The notes: a model not told the origin generated them from the sequence alone. Numbered from the stretch's first letter, positions 16,295-24,837 are shown. The stretch is DNA of 64,000 nucleotides from DATBGO01 sp963840095 (GCA_963840095.1 CAWIXN010000014.1:310001-374000); one strand, 5' to 3'. Numbers and translations are program-made.

Positions 16295-17259
16295 GTCGTC
16301 GCCGCCGCCTGCTGGGACGCCGCCGCCTGCTGGGACGCCGGCGCCTGCTGGGACGCCGGGGCCTGCTGGGACGCCGGGGCCTGCTGGGACGCCGGGGCCT
16401 GCTGGGACTGCCGAGCGTGCGCGCGGTGCGCAGCGATCCACGCCGCCCCCCAGGGATCCCGGTCGAGCAGCAGGTCGGCCGCCTTGACCGACCGGACCAG
16501 CTGCGGCGAGCGGGCGTCCATGATCGCGCTGGTCAGCCCGTTAGCGATGGCGATCGGCAGGAACGCCCCGCAGATCGACGCGCGATCGGGCATCCCGAAC
16601 GACACGTTGGACGCCCCGAGCGTCATGTTCACGCCGAATTCCGCATGCAACAGGCTGATCGTTTCCAGGGTACGCAGGACCAGCGAGGTGTCGGCGCCGA
16701 TCGGCATGGCCAGCGGGTCGATGACGACGTCCTCGATCGGGATCCCGTACTTGCCGGTCGCCGCGTCGATGATCTTGCGGGCCAGCTCAACCCGGCGGCG
16801 GGGGTCCTCGGGAATCTCCTCCTCGTCGTTGGGCAGTGCGATCACCGCCGCACCGTGCCGCTTGACCAGGGGCAGGATCGCATCCAGCCGCTCGTCCTCC
16901 GCGGTGACCGAGTTGACCAGCGCCTTGCCCTGATAGACGGCCAGGCCGGCCTCCAGCACCTCGATGATGGAGGAGTCCAGGCACAGCGGCAGGTCGGTCA
17001 GGCCCTGCACCAGCCGTATGGCGCGGGTCATCAGCTCGGTCTCATCGGCCAGCGGCGCGCCCATGTTGATGTCCAGGACCATGGCCCCGCCCGCCACCTG
17101 GTCGGCTACGTCGATCTCGACCCGGGAAAGATCGCCGCGCCGCAGCTGCTCGCAGAAAATCTTGCGGCCGGTCGGATTGATCCGCTCGCCGATTATGCAA
17201 AACGGATGTCCCGGGCCGATGGTCAGCTCACGAGAGTGTGACCGGAGTGTAGTGTCCAT
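16291..17259 (-). CDS. Methyltetrahydrofolate:corrinoid methyltransferase (MtgA/AcsE-like)
   Basis: 322 residues. A pterin-binding (DHPS-like) TIM barrel: FCIIGERINPTGRK, AMVLDINMGAP, LPLCLDSS, KALVNSVTAEDER, DVVIDPLAMPIG and LGASNVSFGMPDR. It is expected to move the methyl group between methyl-corrinoid protein and tetrahydrofolate. The C-terminal 40 residues are a QQAPAS repeat tail that is not part of the family fold. The start overlaps nothing: the corrinoid protein ends 11 bases upstream. The 3' end shares an ATGA with the activator gene. Confidence 0.9.
   Translation of the reverse strand: MDTTLRSHSRELTIGPGHPFCIIGERINPTGRKIFCEQLRRGDLSRVEIDVADQVAGGAMVLDINMGAPLADETELMTRAIRLVQGLTDLPLCLDSSIIEVLEAGLAVYQGKALVNSVTAEDERLDAILPLVKRHGAAVIALPNDEEEIPEDPRRRVELARKIIDAATGKYGIPIEDVVIDPLAMPIGADTSLVLRTLETISLLHAEFGVNMTLGASNVSFGMPDRASICGAFLPIAIANGLTSAIMDARSPQLVRSVKAADLLLDRDPWGAAWIAAHRAHARQSQQAPASQQAPASQQAPASQQAPASQQAAASQQAAATT
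16304..16408. repeat. 18-bp in-frame tandem repeat at the end of the methyltransferase gene
   Basis: About six near-identical 18-bp units (plus strand GCCTGCTGGGACGCCGGG) encode the QQAPAS/QQAAAS tail on the minus strand. Copies differ at one or two bases. Length is a multiple of three, so copy-number change would keep the frame. Confidence 0.9.
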
Positions 17260-17270
17260 CTCGCGGTCGC

Positions 17271-17942
17271 CTAGGCCTGGGCCGGAGCGACCGCCCGGCG
17301 CCGGGCCAGCAGCTCCTTGGCCCGGACCACCGCGGCCGATGCGTCTGCCGCGTAACCATCGGCGCCGACCACATCGGCGTACTCCTGGGTGACCGGCGCG
17401 CCGCCGACCATCACGATCACCTGCTCACGCAGGCCCTGCTTCTGCAGGGCGTTGATGTTGGCCTTGAACATGGGCATCGTGGTGGTGAGGAACGCTGAGA
17501 AGCCGACAATGTCCGGCTGGTGCTCCCGGATCGCGTCGATGAACTTCTCCGGCGACACCTGGACGCCGAGGTCGATGACGTGGAATCCGGCTCCCTCGAA
17601 CATGATGTTGACCAGGTTCTTGCCGATGTCGTGCACGTCGCCCTTGACCGTGCCGATGACGATTTTGCCGATCGTCTGGGCGCCGGTCTCGGCCAGCAGC
17701 GGACGGAGAATCTCCAGCGCCCCGGCCATCGCCTTGCCGGCGATCAGCATCTCGGGGACGAAGAAGTCGCCGCGCTCGAACCGGGCGCCGACCTCCTCGA
17801 GCGCTGGGATGAGCGCCTCATACAGCAGCATCTCCGGGCCGAGCCCCCTCGCCAGGCCCTCGCGGGTCAGCTCGAGCACGGCCGGGCCGTTGCCGACCAG
17901 GGTGTGATCGTAGAGCTGCTTGAGGAGCTCCTCTTGCGTCAC
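17271..17942 (-). CDS. Corrinoid (B12-binding) protein, MtgC/MtbC-like
   Basis: 223 residues from a GTG at 17942 that overlaps the IclR stop (GTGA); GAAGG lies 7 bases upstream. The helical cap domain (residues 1-90) is followed by a Rossmann-like B12 domain with GDVHDIGKN, where His104 is the expected lower axial cobalt ligand, then VIDLGVQVSPEKFIDA, VGFSAFLTTTM and VMVGGAPVTQEYA. This is the methyl carrier of the system, shuttling between the MttB-like enzyme and the folate methyltransferase. Confidence 0.95.
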   Translation of the reverse strand: MTQEELLKQLYDHTLVGNGPAVLELTREGLARGLGPEMLLYEALIPALEEVGARFERGDFFVPEMLIAGKAMAGALEILRPLLAETGAQTIGKIVIGTVKGDVHDIGKNLVNIMFEGAGFHVIDLGVQVSPEKFIDAIREHQPDIVGFSAFLTTTMPMFKANINALQKQGLREQVIVMVGGAPVTQEYADVVGADGYAADASAAVVRAKELLARRRAVAPAQA

Positions 17943-18796
17943 GCTGCACCTTCTTTCTGCGGTGATCCTCGCCCTGGCTGACGCGGGGAGCCCGGACGCG
18001 GCGCGGGCTCCGGCGGCCGGGCTGGCTGGCGGCCTGCCCGCGGCCCGACTGGCTGGTGGCCGAGCATCTCCGACAGCCCGGCGGCCTGCGCCACGCACTG
18101 CGCGGCCACCTCGGCGATGCGATCCGGCGTCAGCCTGCTGGCCGGACCCGAGACCGACAGCGCGGCCACGACCGCCACCTCGGCCCCGTACACCGGCGCC
18201 GCCACCGCCACCAGCCCGGGCTCGAGTTCCTCGTCGGTGACCGCATAGCCGTGCTGCCGCACCAGCGCCAGGTCGGTTTCGAGAGCAGCCCGGCTGGTGA
18301 TCGTCCGTGCGGTGCGCTGCTCGAGACGCCCGCGCGGCAGTTCGGTGGCGCCGTAGGCCAGTAGCACCTTGCCGAGGGCCGAGCAGTGCAGCGGCACCGA
18401 CTGCCCGACCCAGTTGGTGCCGCCGATCAAGTACCTGCTGTCCACCTGGGCGATCTGCTCGACCATGCCGTGATTGGCGACGCCGATATTGATCGTCTCC
18501 CCGGTCAGCGTGCCGAGCCGGTCCAGGACTGGCTGAGCCACTGCGACCAGGCCGGTCTCGGCGCCGCCTCGCCAGGCATACCGGATGAACATCTCACCCG
18601 GACGGAACCTGCCATGGCCGTCCCGCCGGACCAGCCCATTGCGCTCCAGGGCCATCAGCAGGCGCGAGGTGGTGCTCTTGGCCAGGCCGGTGGCGGCGGT
18701 GAGCTCGGTGAACGTGACCGGATCGGGGCCGTGCACGACCTCTTTGAGCAGCTGCGCTGCCCGGTCAACGGCCTGCGTTCCGGTAGGGCTGGTCAC
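17939..18796 (-). CDS. IclR-family regulator leading the corrinoid operon
   Basis: 285 residues from a GTG at 18796 with GAGGGG upstream. N-terminal winged helix (residues 8-65, TGLAKSTTSRLLMALERNGL), then a full effector-binding domain (TLTGETINIGVANHG, VPLHCSALGKVLLAYG, GYAVTDEELEPGLVAVAAPV). A proline/arginine-rich tail of about 35 residues follows. It is the first gene of the operon and faces the MttB-like gene across a 155-base region with palindromes, so it likely controls both sides in response to the substrate or a product. Confidence 0.93.
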   Translation of the reverse strand: MTSPTGTQAVDRAAQLLKEVVHGPDPVTFTELTAATGLAKSTTSRLLMALERNGLVRRDGHGRFRPGEMFIRYAWRGGAETGLVAVAQPVLDRLGTLTGETINIGVANHGMVEQIAQVDSRYLIGGTNWVGQSVPLHCSALGKVLLAYGATELPRGRLEQRTARTITSRAALETDLALVRQHGYAVTDEELEPGLVAVAAPVYGAEVAVVAALSVSGPASRLTPDRIAEVAAQCVAQAAGLSEMLGHQPVGPRAGRQPARPPEPAPRPGSPRQPGRGSPQKEGAA

Positions 18797-18818
18797 CGCC
18801 GACCCCTCATTCCAGATA

Positions 18819-18842
18819 GTTCCATGTTACGGAACCTTGTTC
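18819..18842. promoter_or_regulatory. Probable IclR operator between divergent genes
   Basis: Two interlocked inverted repeats: GTTCC-N7-GGAAC (18819-18835) and GAAC-N3-GTTC (18832-18842). The GGAA/TTCC core resembles IclR-type sites. They lie 23 bases upstream of the IclR start and about 110 before the MttB-like gene. Confidence 0.6.
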
Positions 18843-18951
18843 TACTATGTGATCCTAAGTTGCCACCTACACCGGGTCAAGGCAGGCCCGGTGGCGCGGC
18901 GACGCCTTGTTCCAGTCGTTGTTCGAGCCGTAATTCCACCGGTCAGCCGAG

Positions 18952-20397
18952 GTGGCGATGTTCCTCAACCGCATGCCGCGTTACGAGATCCTCTCGCCCG
19001 ACGCGATCAGCGTCCTCGATGCCGGCTGGCGCCGGATTGTCTCCGAGATCGGCGTCCAGTTCGCCAAGCCGGAGGCCGTGGAGCTATTCCGCAAGGCCGG
19101 CCAGGAGGTAGACGGCGAGACGGTCCGGCTCGACCCCGACTTCGTGCTCGAGCAGGTCGCCAAGGCGCCACGCGAGTTCGACGTCCAGGCCCGCAACCCG
19201 GCCAACACGGTGCACATCGGCGGCGATCACATGGTGTTCGGGGCGGTCTACGGATCCCCGTTCATCCGCGAGGGCGAGGTCCGCAGGGACGCCGCCATGG
19301 ACGACTTCCGGCGGCTGGCCATGCTGGCCCAGTCGTTTCCCGAGCTCGATTCGGCGGGCGGGGTGATCTGCGAGCCGAACGACGCACCGCTGGACTCCAG
19401 GCACCTGGACATGATCTACGCGCTCCAGACCGTCACCGACAAGATCTACATGGGCAACGTGGTCTCGGGGCCGAACGCCGCCGACACGATCGCGATGACC
19501 GAGATCCTGTTCGGCGGCCGCCAGGTCATCGAGGACACCCCGGCCACGATCTCGCTGATCAACTGCAACTCGCCGCTGCGCTGGGACGACCGGATGCTGG
19601 ACGCGCAGTTCGAGTACTGCGCCGCGGGCCAGCCGGTGGTGCTGACGCCGTTCCTGCTGATGGGCGCGATGTCGCCGGTGACGATCCCGGCTGCCCTGGT
19701 GCAGCAGCTGGCCGAGGCGCTGTCCGGCATCGCGCTGGCCCAGCTGATCCGGCCCGGCTGCCCGGTGATCTTCGGCTCGTTCCTGTCCAACATCGACATG
19801 CAGTCCGGTTCACCGAGCTTCGGGACCCCGGAATCCGGGATCGGGCTGCTATGCACCGGCCAGCTCGCGCGCCATTTCGGGCTGCCGTTCCGGACCGGCG
19901 GCGGGCTCACCTCCAGCCAGACCTGTGACGCGCAGGCGGCGTATGAATCCCTGATGACACTGCTGCCGACGTTCCTGGCCGGCACCAACTGGGTGATGCA
20001 CGCGGCCGGGTGGCTGGAGGGCGGGCTGGTCTCCTGCTACGAGAAGTTCATCGTGGATGTCGAGCTGCTGCGGATGCTGCGGGTGGAGTTCACCCCGCTG
20101 GAGATCGACCCGGACTCGCTGGCGTTCGGGGCGCACGAGGAAGTCGGTCATGGCGGGCACTTCCTGGGTGCGGCGCACACCATGGAAAGGTTCCGCGAGT
20201 GCTTTTACCGGCCGCTGCTGTCGTCCACCGCGAACTACGAGCGCTGGCTGAAGCTGGGCGGCAAGGACGCCACGGCTCGGGCCAGCGAGATCTGCGCCAA
20301 GCGGCTCGCGGAGTACCTGCCGCCGCCGCTGGACGACGCGATCCGCGCCGAGCTTGAGGATTACGTGGCCCGCCGCCGCGCGGAGCTGGGCGACTAG
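18952..20397 (+). CDS. MttB-family corrinoid methyltransferase (non-pyrrolysine)
   Basis: 481 residues from GTG 18952; ATG 18958 is an alternative. A trimethylamine-methyltransferase (MttB) family protein: LDAGWRRIVSEIGVQF at the start, PFIREGEVRRDA, YMGNVVSGPNAADT, LINCNSPLRWDDRML, PVVLTPFLLMGAMSPVTIPA, SFGTPESGIG, GGGLTSSQTCDAQAAYESL and GHGGHFLGAAHTM. True MttB has an amber codon for pyrrolysine in the late part; here the frame runs through with no TAG, so it belongs to the non-Pyl branch. Characterised members demethylate glycine betaine, proline betaine, carnitine or butyrobetaine. The substrate is therefore probably a quaternary amine, with glycine betaine favoured by the dimethylglycine-type gene in this window. 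Confidence 0.92.
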   Translation: MAMFLNRMPRYEILSPDAISVLDAGWRRIVSEIGVQFAKPEAVELFRKAGQEVDGETVRLDPDFVLEQVAKAPREFDVQARNPANTVHIGGDHMVFGAVYGSPFIREGEVRRDAAMDDFRRLAMLAQSFPELDSAGGVICEPNDAPLDSRHLDMIYALQTVTDKIYMGNVVSGPNAADTIAMTEILFGGRQVIEDTPATISLINCNSPLRWDDRMLDAQFEYCAAGQPVVLTPFLLMGAMSPVTIPAALVQQLAEALSGIALAQLIRPGCPVIFGSFLSNIDMQSGSPSFGTPESGIGLLCTGQLARHFGLPFRTGGGLTSSQTCDAQAAYESLMTLLPTFLAGTNWVMHAAGWLEGGLVSCYEKFIVDVELLRMLRVEFTPLEIDPDSLAFGAHEEVGHGGHFLGAAHTMERFRECFYRPLLSSTANYERWLKLGGKDATARASEICAKRLAEYLPPPLDDAIRAELEDYVARRRAELGD

Positions 20398-20411
20398 TAG
20401 GCTGTTCGGCC

Positions 20412-20496
20412 GACGTCTCGCGTCAGTCGGCATCTCCCGTCAGCCGGCGTCTCCCGTCAGCCGGGCCGTGCGTCAGGCGGGGTCTCGCGTCAGTCG
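20412..20496. repeat. Short direct repeats between convergent genes
   Basis: Variants of CGTCAGTCGGC/GTCTCCCGTCAGCCGG recur about six times between the MttB-like gene and the DUF1697 gene, running into the 3' end of the latter. No clear terminator hairpin was identified. Confidence 0.6.
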
Positions 20497-21047
20497 TCGA
20501 GGAGGGCCATCAGCTTGGTCACGGTCGCCCAGTTACGGGCCGTCCCGGCCGACGCCGCTGCACCGGAGCGGGCCAGCTGCGCGGCAAGCTCGCTGCGGCC
20601 CATGCCGTCGGGGGTGTGCAGGAACAGAGCCTGCCCGACCACGGTGGCCCGGTCGCGGCTGCCCTTCTCGCTGGCCCGCTGCTGAGCTTGCGCCACCGCC
20701 GCCATCCCTTCGGCGTCCATCTCCTGGCTCCGGAAGACCGCGTGCAGGAGCCGTGAGCTGGTCTCGTCCGGGAAGGGGTTGTCTGCGATCACCTGTCGCA
20801 GCTGCTCGCGGGACAGCACAACCACGCCTGGCCGAACGCCCAGGCGTTCCGCGATTGTCCGTTCCAGCTCGTCAGCCAGCCTCGCCGCGTCAGTCTCGGA
20901 ACTGCTGAACACCACGTTGCCGCTCTGAATGTAGGTAACGACGTCGGTGTACCCGAGCGAGGTCACGACCTCCCGCAGGTCGGCCATGGCGACTTTGTTG
21001 TGCCCGCCGACGTTGATGCCACGCAGCAGAGCGACATGGGTACGCAC
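20490..21047 (-). CDS. DUF1697 family protein
   Basis: 185 residues. The typical opening is seen (HVALLRGINVGGHNKVAMAD, then LREVVTSLGYTDVVTYIQSG and NVVFSS), followed by a helical middle and a C-terminal domain (RDRATVVGQALFLHTPDGMG). The family has no defined biochemical role. It is a stand-alone gene on the minus strand. Confidence 0.93.
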   Translation of the reverse strand: MRTHVALLRGINVGGHNKVAMADLREVVTSLGYTDVVTYIQSGNVVFSSSETDAARLADELERTIAERLGVRPGVVVLSREQLRQVIADNPFPDETSSRLLHAVFRSQEMDAEGMAAVAQAQQRASEKGSRDRATVVGQALFLHTPDGMGRSELAAQLARSGAAASAGTARNWATVTKLMALLDD

Positions 21048-21212
21048 CTCAGCATTCCACCAGAAGGCGCCGCCTTTGGCCCCGGGATTCCGCCTCCGGC
21101 CCTCGGCCCAGCACCAGGGACCTTGGTTGTTCTTGTTCTTCTGGCGCTCTGCCAGCCCGGATCGTTCATGATGCGTGATCGCTGGCCGCCTGACGCTGGC
21201 TGGCAGCGCTGA

Positions 21213-21698
21213 TTACGGCCTCCCGGTCAACGGGGGCATCCGCTCGTCCACTCGCTGGCGGGCTTTGTCGTCGGGGAACACGGCTCGGAGCACGGCATCG
21301 GCGGCGGCGAGGTCCGCTTCGCTCACCCGGTTCCGCACCGTCTCGTTGAGGGCGTCCTGGGCTGCCCAGATCGCCCGGCCGTAGGCTATGCCGCTCGGAG
21401 TGAGGACGACGAGGGTGCGACGGGCGTCGGCATCGTCGGTGCCGAAAGTGGCATAACCGCGCTCGGCCAGCCCGTCAGCCAGCTGGCGGGCGGCCTGGCG
21501 GCTGATGCCCACCGCCTCGCCCAACTGGCCGATGGCCAGCGGCCGCTGAAGGAGGAGGGCGAGTATCCCGGCGTCGGTCCGGCGGTAGCCGGGGAAGCCG
21601 GCTTCCTGCATGCGCTCTCGTACCTGCTCGATCCAGCTCCCCCGGGCAAGGGCGAGCAAGTTACCGAAGCGATAGGGCGGACTTGCGTAACTGGCCAT
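21213..21698 (-). CDS. MarR-family transcriptional regulator
   Basis: 161 residues from ATG 21698; upstream extension in the frame is low-complexity and overlaps the divergent lipoprotein gene. A winged helix is visible: RRTDAGILALLLQRPLAIG, QLGEAVGISRQAARQLADGL, GYATFGTDDADARRTLVVLT. The ligand is unknown. The start lies only 20 bases from the ATG of the divergent DUF3089 lipoprotein, so it is a natural candidate to regulate that gene. Confidence 0.88.
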   Translation of the reverse strand: MASYASPPYRFGNLLALARGSWIEQVRERMQEAGFPGYRRTDAGILALLLQRPLAIGQLGEAVGISRQAARQLADGLAERGYATFGTDDADARRTLVVLTPSGIAYGRAIWAAQDALNETVRNRVSEADLAAADAVLRAVFPDDKARQRVDERMPPLTGRP

Positions 21699-21718
21699 CG
21701 ACAGGCACAGTACAACGT

Positions 21719-22921
21719 ATGCAAGATATGCAAGTAACCTGCCTATCTCGATCGGCGGCAAAGCACCAGGTCTCGCGGTTCGCGGCGGTCGCCGCCGGGC
21801 TGCTGGCGGCTTCCCTCCTCGCCGCCGCGTGCTCATCGGCGCCGCCTTCGACGGCGCCTTCGGCCGGGGGCAGCGGCCGGGCGTCCGCCACATCGACGGT
21901 CTGGCTCTGCCGGCCAGGAATGACCAACGATCCGTGCCAGCAGAGCCTCGCGACGACCGCGGTCACCGCCGCGGGGGCCACGTCGGTGAGCTCACCGAAG
22001 CCGACGGCCTCGGCCACCTTCGCCTGCTTCTACGTCTACGGCACCGTCTCGCCGGAGCCGTCGGTCAACGCCGACCTGCAACGGGGGAAAGCCGAGATCA
22101 CCTCCGCGCTGGTGCAGGCGACACCGTTCTCTCCGGTCTGCCAGGTCTACGCGCCGATCTACCGGCAGGTCACCGTCGCTGACCTCGAGACGCACCCGGA
22201 CCTAAACTTCGGCCTGGCGGAGACCGTGACCGCGTACGACAGCATCAAGGCCGGCTTCGAGGATTTCCTCACCCACCAGCTCGACGGCCGCCCGTTCGTG
22301 GTGATCGGCGACTCACAGGGCGCGGCGATGCTCAACATGCTCCTCGGGCGCCTCGTCGATGACGTGCCCGCGCTGCGCTCCAGGCTCGTCACCGCGATCA
22401 TCCTCGGCGGCAACGTCGAGGTGCCGACCGGTCGGCTCGTGGGTGGGACCTTCCAGCACATCCCGGCCTGCAGCCGGCTGGGGGAGACCGGTTGCGTGAT
22501 CGCCTACTCCAGCTTCCCGTCAGCGCCGCCCGCCGATTCGCTGTTCGGCCGCCCGGGGCAAGGCGTCTCGCTGCAGTCAGGCCAGACCGCCAAGCAAGGG
22601 CTCCAGGTCGTGTGCGTCAACCCCGCGGCGCTCTCGGGCGGGCCGGCCACCCTCGGCCCCGTCTTCCCCTCCCTGCTCCGGGCGGCATCGACTCCCTGGG
22701 TGTCCTACCCGGGTCTTTACACGGCCCGCTGCGAGCAGAGCGACGGGGCCTCCTGGCTGAACGTCAGCAAGGCGACCGGCCCGGCGGACCACCGGCCGAC
22801 CGTCACCGAGAACGGCGGACCCGCCTACGGCTACCACGTCTGGGACCTCGGCCTCGCCCAGGACAACCTGGTCAGTGATGTCGCCGCGGCCGAGATCACG
22901 TGGACCCATGACCACCGCTGA
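21719..22921 (+). CDS. DUF3089 secreted lipoprotein
   Basis: 400 residues from ATG 21719 (ATG 21728 also possible). A lipoprotein signal with hydrophobic core and lipobox LAAAC precedes a serine/alanine-rich linker. The DUF3089 alpha/beta-hydrolase-like body shows FACFYVYGTVSPEPSVNADL, VCQVYAPIYRQVTVADL, FVVIGDSQGAAMLNMLLG (nucleophile Ser in GDSQG), and ends NGGPAYGYHVWDLGLAQDNL, with a probable catalytic His. It is likely a cell-surface esterase-like protein of unknown substrate. Confidence 0.88.
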   Translation: MQDMQVTCLSRSAAKHQVSRFAAVAAGLLAASLLAAACSSAPPSTAPSAGGSGRASATSTVWLCRPGMTNDPCQQSLATTAVTAAGATSVSSPKPTASATFACFYVYGTVSPEPSVNADLQRGKAEITSALVQATPFSPVCQVYAPIYRQVTVADLETHPDLNFGLAETVTAYDSIKAGFEDFLTHQLDGRPFVVIGDSQGAAMLNMLLGRLVDDVPALRSRLVTAIILGGNVEVPTGRLVGGTFQHIPACSRLGETGCVIAYSSFPSAPPADSLFGRPGQGVSLQSGQTAKQGLQVVCVNPAALSGGPATLGPVFPSLLRAASTPWVSYPGLYTARCEQSDGASWLNVSKATGPADHRPTVTENGGPAYGYHVWDLGLAQDNLVSDVAAAEITWTHDHR

Positions 22922-22971
22922 TCCCCAGAATCGCAGGCCGCGGCCCGTGGTACTGGGTGATGGACCGGCAA

Positions 22972-23799
22972 TCAGCCGCGTTTGACGGCTTGCAGGGTGT
23001 AGCTATGCGGCAGCCGCCAGGGCCGGTCGGCTAGCCGCCATTCGCGGTCGCCGATTCGCTCCATCTTTCCCGGCAATGCCTCCCAGGGCACGCTGTCGTG
23101 CTCGACCAGGCCAGTCAGTTCCATCCCGGCGTCCTGCAGTGCGGTCACGATCTCGCCCAGGCCGTGGTTCCACGAGTAGGAGATGTTGTGCCTGAAGACC
23201 GCGTCGGTCTGCACATAGGTGCCGCCCTCTTCCCAGGCCAGCGGTTCTTCGCGCTCGAAATACGGGAAGTCGACCACCAGCAGGTCATCCTGCCTGGTTT
23301 CGTCGAGGGCCCACAGCATCGGGTGGCCTTCCCGGATGAACAGGCGCCCGCCTACCCGCAGCAGTTCGGCGACGACCTCGGCCCACCGCCGGACGCTGGG
23401 AAGCCAGCACAGCGCGCCGATGCCGGTGAACACTAGGTCGAAGGACGCGCGGCCGAGCACCTTGGCCGCGTCGTACGCGTCGGCCTCGACGAAGGTGGCG
23501 TCCGCGCCGGTGCGCCGGGCGAGGTCCCGGGCCTGGGTCAGCGCCTCGGCCGAGAAATCGAGGCCCGTCATCGACGCCCCCAGCCGGGCCAGCGAAATCG
23601 TATCGGTGCCGATGTGGCACTGCAGATGGACTCCGCGTGCACCCGCGATGTCGCCCAGCAGTGGCAGGTCGAAGCGCACCACCTTGCTCAGGAACTGCGG
23701 GTCGGTCACGAACTTATCGACGTCGTAGTCTGGCGAGGCTGCGTGGGCCGGCGCCCGCTCATCCCAGTTGGACCTGTTGACCGCCCGATAGTCCGTCAT
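22972..23799 (-). CDS. Class I SAM-dependent methyltransferase
   Basis: 275 residues from ATG 23799 (MTDYRAVNRSNWDERAPAHA). The SAM-binding core reads GVHLQCHIGTDTISLARLG, with the acidic loop MTGLDFSAEAL and then ADAYDAAKVLGRASFDLVFT. The motif has QCHIGTD in place of the usual GCGTG, a variant seen in a subfamily of small-molecule methyltransferases. The substrate is unknown. It converges on the DUF3089 gene and is a stand-alone transcription unit. Confidence 0.9.
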   Translation of the reverse strand: MTDYRAVNRSNWDERAPAHAASPDYDVDKFVTDPQFLSKVVRFDLPLLGDIAGARGVHLQCHIGTDTISLARLGASMTGLDFSAEALTQARDLARRTGADATFVEADAYDAAKVLGRASFDLVFTGIGALCWLPSVRRWAEVVAELLRVGGRLFIREGHPMLWALDETRQDDLLVVDFPYFEREEPLAWEEGGTYVQTDAVFRHNISYSWNHGLGEIVTALQDAGMELTGLVEHDSVPWEALPGKMERIGDREWRLADRPWRLPHSYTLQAVKRG

Positions 23800-23952
23800 G
23801 GCGCAACCCTGCCACAGCGTGAGATGCCGCGGGATGGGCGCGGACCCGAGCCCATCTTCTGAATGCGGCTGTTGCGGGCCGCCGCCCGCAAGTATTTTGT
23901 CCCCTAGCGCCGTCTTTGCGGCGCGAGCGGCACCAAACCCGAGGGGCAGGCC

Positions 23953-24711
23953 ATGCAGGCCGAGGTCAAGGGCACCACGATGCCCATTCTGGAAGTCTCG
24001 CTCGACCGGGGCGAGCAGGTCATCTCCACCCACGGCGAGCTCGCGTGGATGACGCAGAGCATCACGCTGTCGCAGACCACGAGTGCCGGCGTCGGCGTTG
24101 GCGGCAAGGGCCTCATGCAGGGCCTCAAGCGCATGGCCGGCGGCGGCGGGCTCTTCATCACCCGCTACGAAGGTCCCGGCGCGATCACCTTCGCGGCCAA
24201 GGTTCCCGGTCACATCATGCCCGTGGACGTCAACCCTGGCCTGGCCTACTACGTGCACCGGCACGGCTGGCTATGCGGGACGCAGGGCATAAGCGCGAGC
24301 ATCGGCTTCCAGCAGACGTTCCGCGGCGGGATGTGGGGCGGTGATGGGTTCGTCCTGCAGAAGCTGGAAGGCCAGGGCCGAGCCTGGATCGAGTTGTCCG
24401 GCGAGCTGACCAGCTATGACCTGCCGCCCGGCCAGACCCTGCTCGTGCACCCTGGTCATGTGGGCATGTTCCAGGGCAGCGTGCAGTTCACGGTGACCAG
24501 GATGCGCGGGATCGCCAATGTCTTCTTCGGCGGGGATGGCTTCCACCTGGTCGCGCTGACTGGCCCGGGCCGGATCTGGCTGCAGTCGATGCCGCTGGTC
24601 GTGCTGGCGCAGGCCCTCTCCCATTACCTACCGCACGACGGGAACCCCGCCGCCGACTCCGCGGGCGCGGGTGCCGTCGGCGGCATCATCGGAGGCATGC
24701 TGCGCGGCTGA
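23953..24711 (+). CDS. AIM24/TIGR00266 family protein
   Basis: 252 residues. The typical glycine-rich beta-roll sequence is seen: GEQVISTHGELAWMTQSITL, GLFITRYEGPGAITFAAKVP, GHIMPVDVNPGLAYYVHRHG, IELSGELTSYDLPPGQTLLV, and NVFFGGDGFHLVALTGPGRI. It ends in a glycine/alanine-rich tail. The bacterial members have no settled function. The start could also be the upstream ATG of the same frame; the listed start has no strong ribosome site. Confidence 0.9.
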   Translation: MQAEVKGTTMPILEVSLDRGEQVISTHGELAWMTQSITLSQTTSAGVGVGGKGLMQGLKRMAGGGGLFITRYEGPGAITFAAKVPGHIMPVDVNPGLAYYVHRHGWLCGTQGISASIGFQQTFRGGMWGGDGFVLQKLEGQGRAWIELSGELTSYDLPPGQTLLVHPGHVGMFQGSVQFTVTRMRGIANVFFGGDGFHLVALTGPGRIWLQSMPLVVLAQALSHYLPHDGNPAADSAGAGAVGGIIGGMLRG

Positions 24712-24837
24712 GGCGACGTCGCGGGAGCGGACATCCTCGCCCGCACCGAGAACGAGAGACAGGGCAGGTGCGCGCGTTTCCGCGGAGACGCACGGAGCAG
24801 CCCGGTGCGGGAGCCATGAGACCCGCCTGATAGCTAC

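Noticed and set aside
17943..18951. Cobalamin riboswitch for the corrinoid operon
   Set aside because: The operon starts with the IclR gene and the 155-base upstream region is too short and lacks a B12-box-like sequence.
18952..20397. Pyrrolysine-containing trimethylamine methyltransferase
   Set aside because: No in-frame TAG in the whole gene, so it is the non-pyrrolysine branch.
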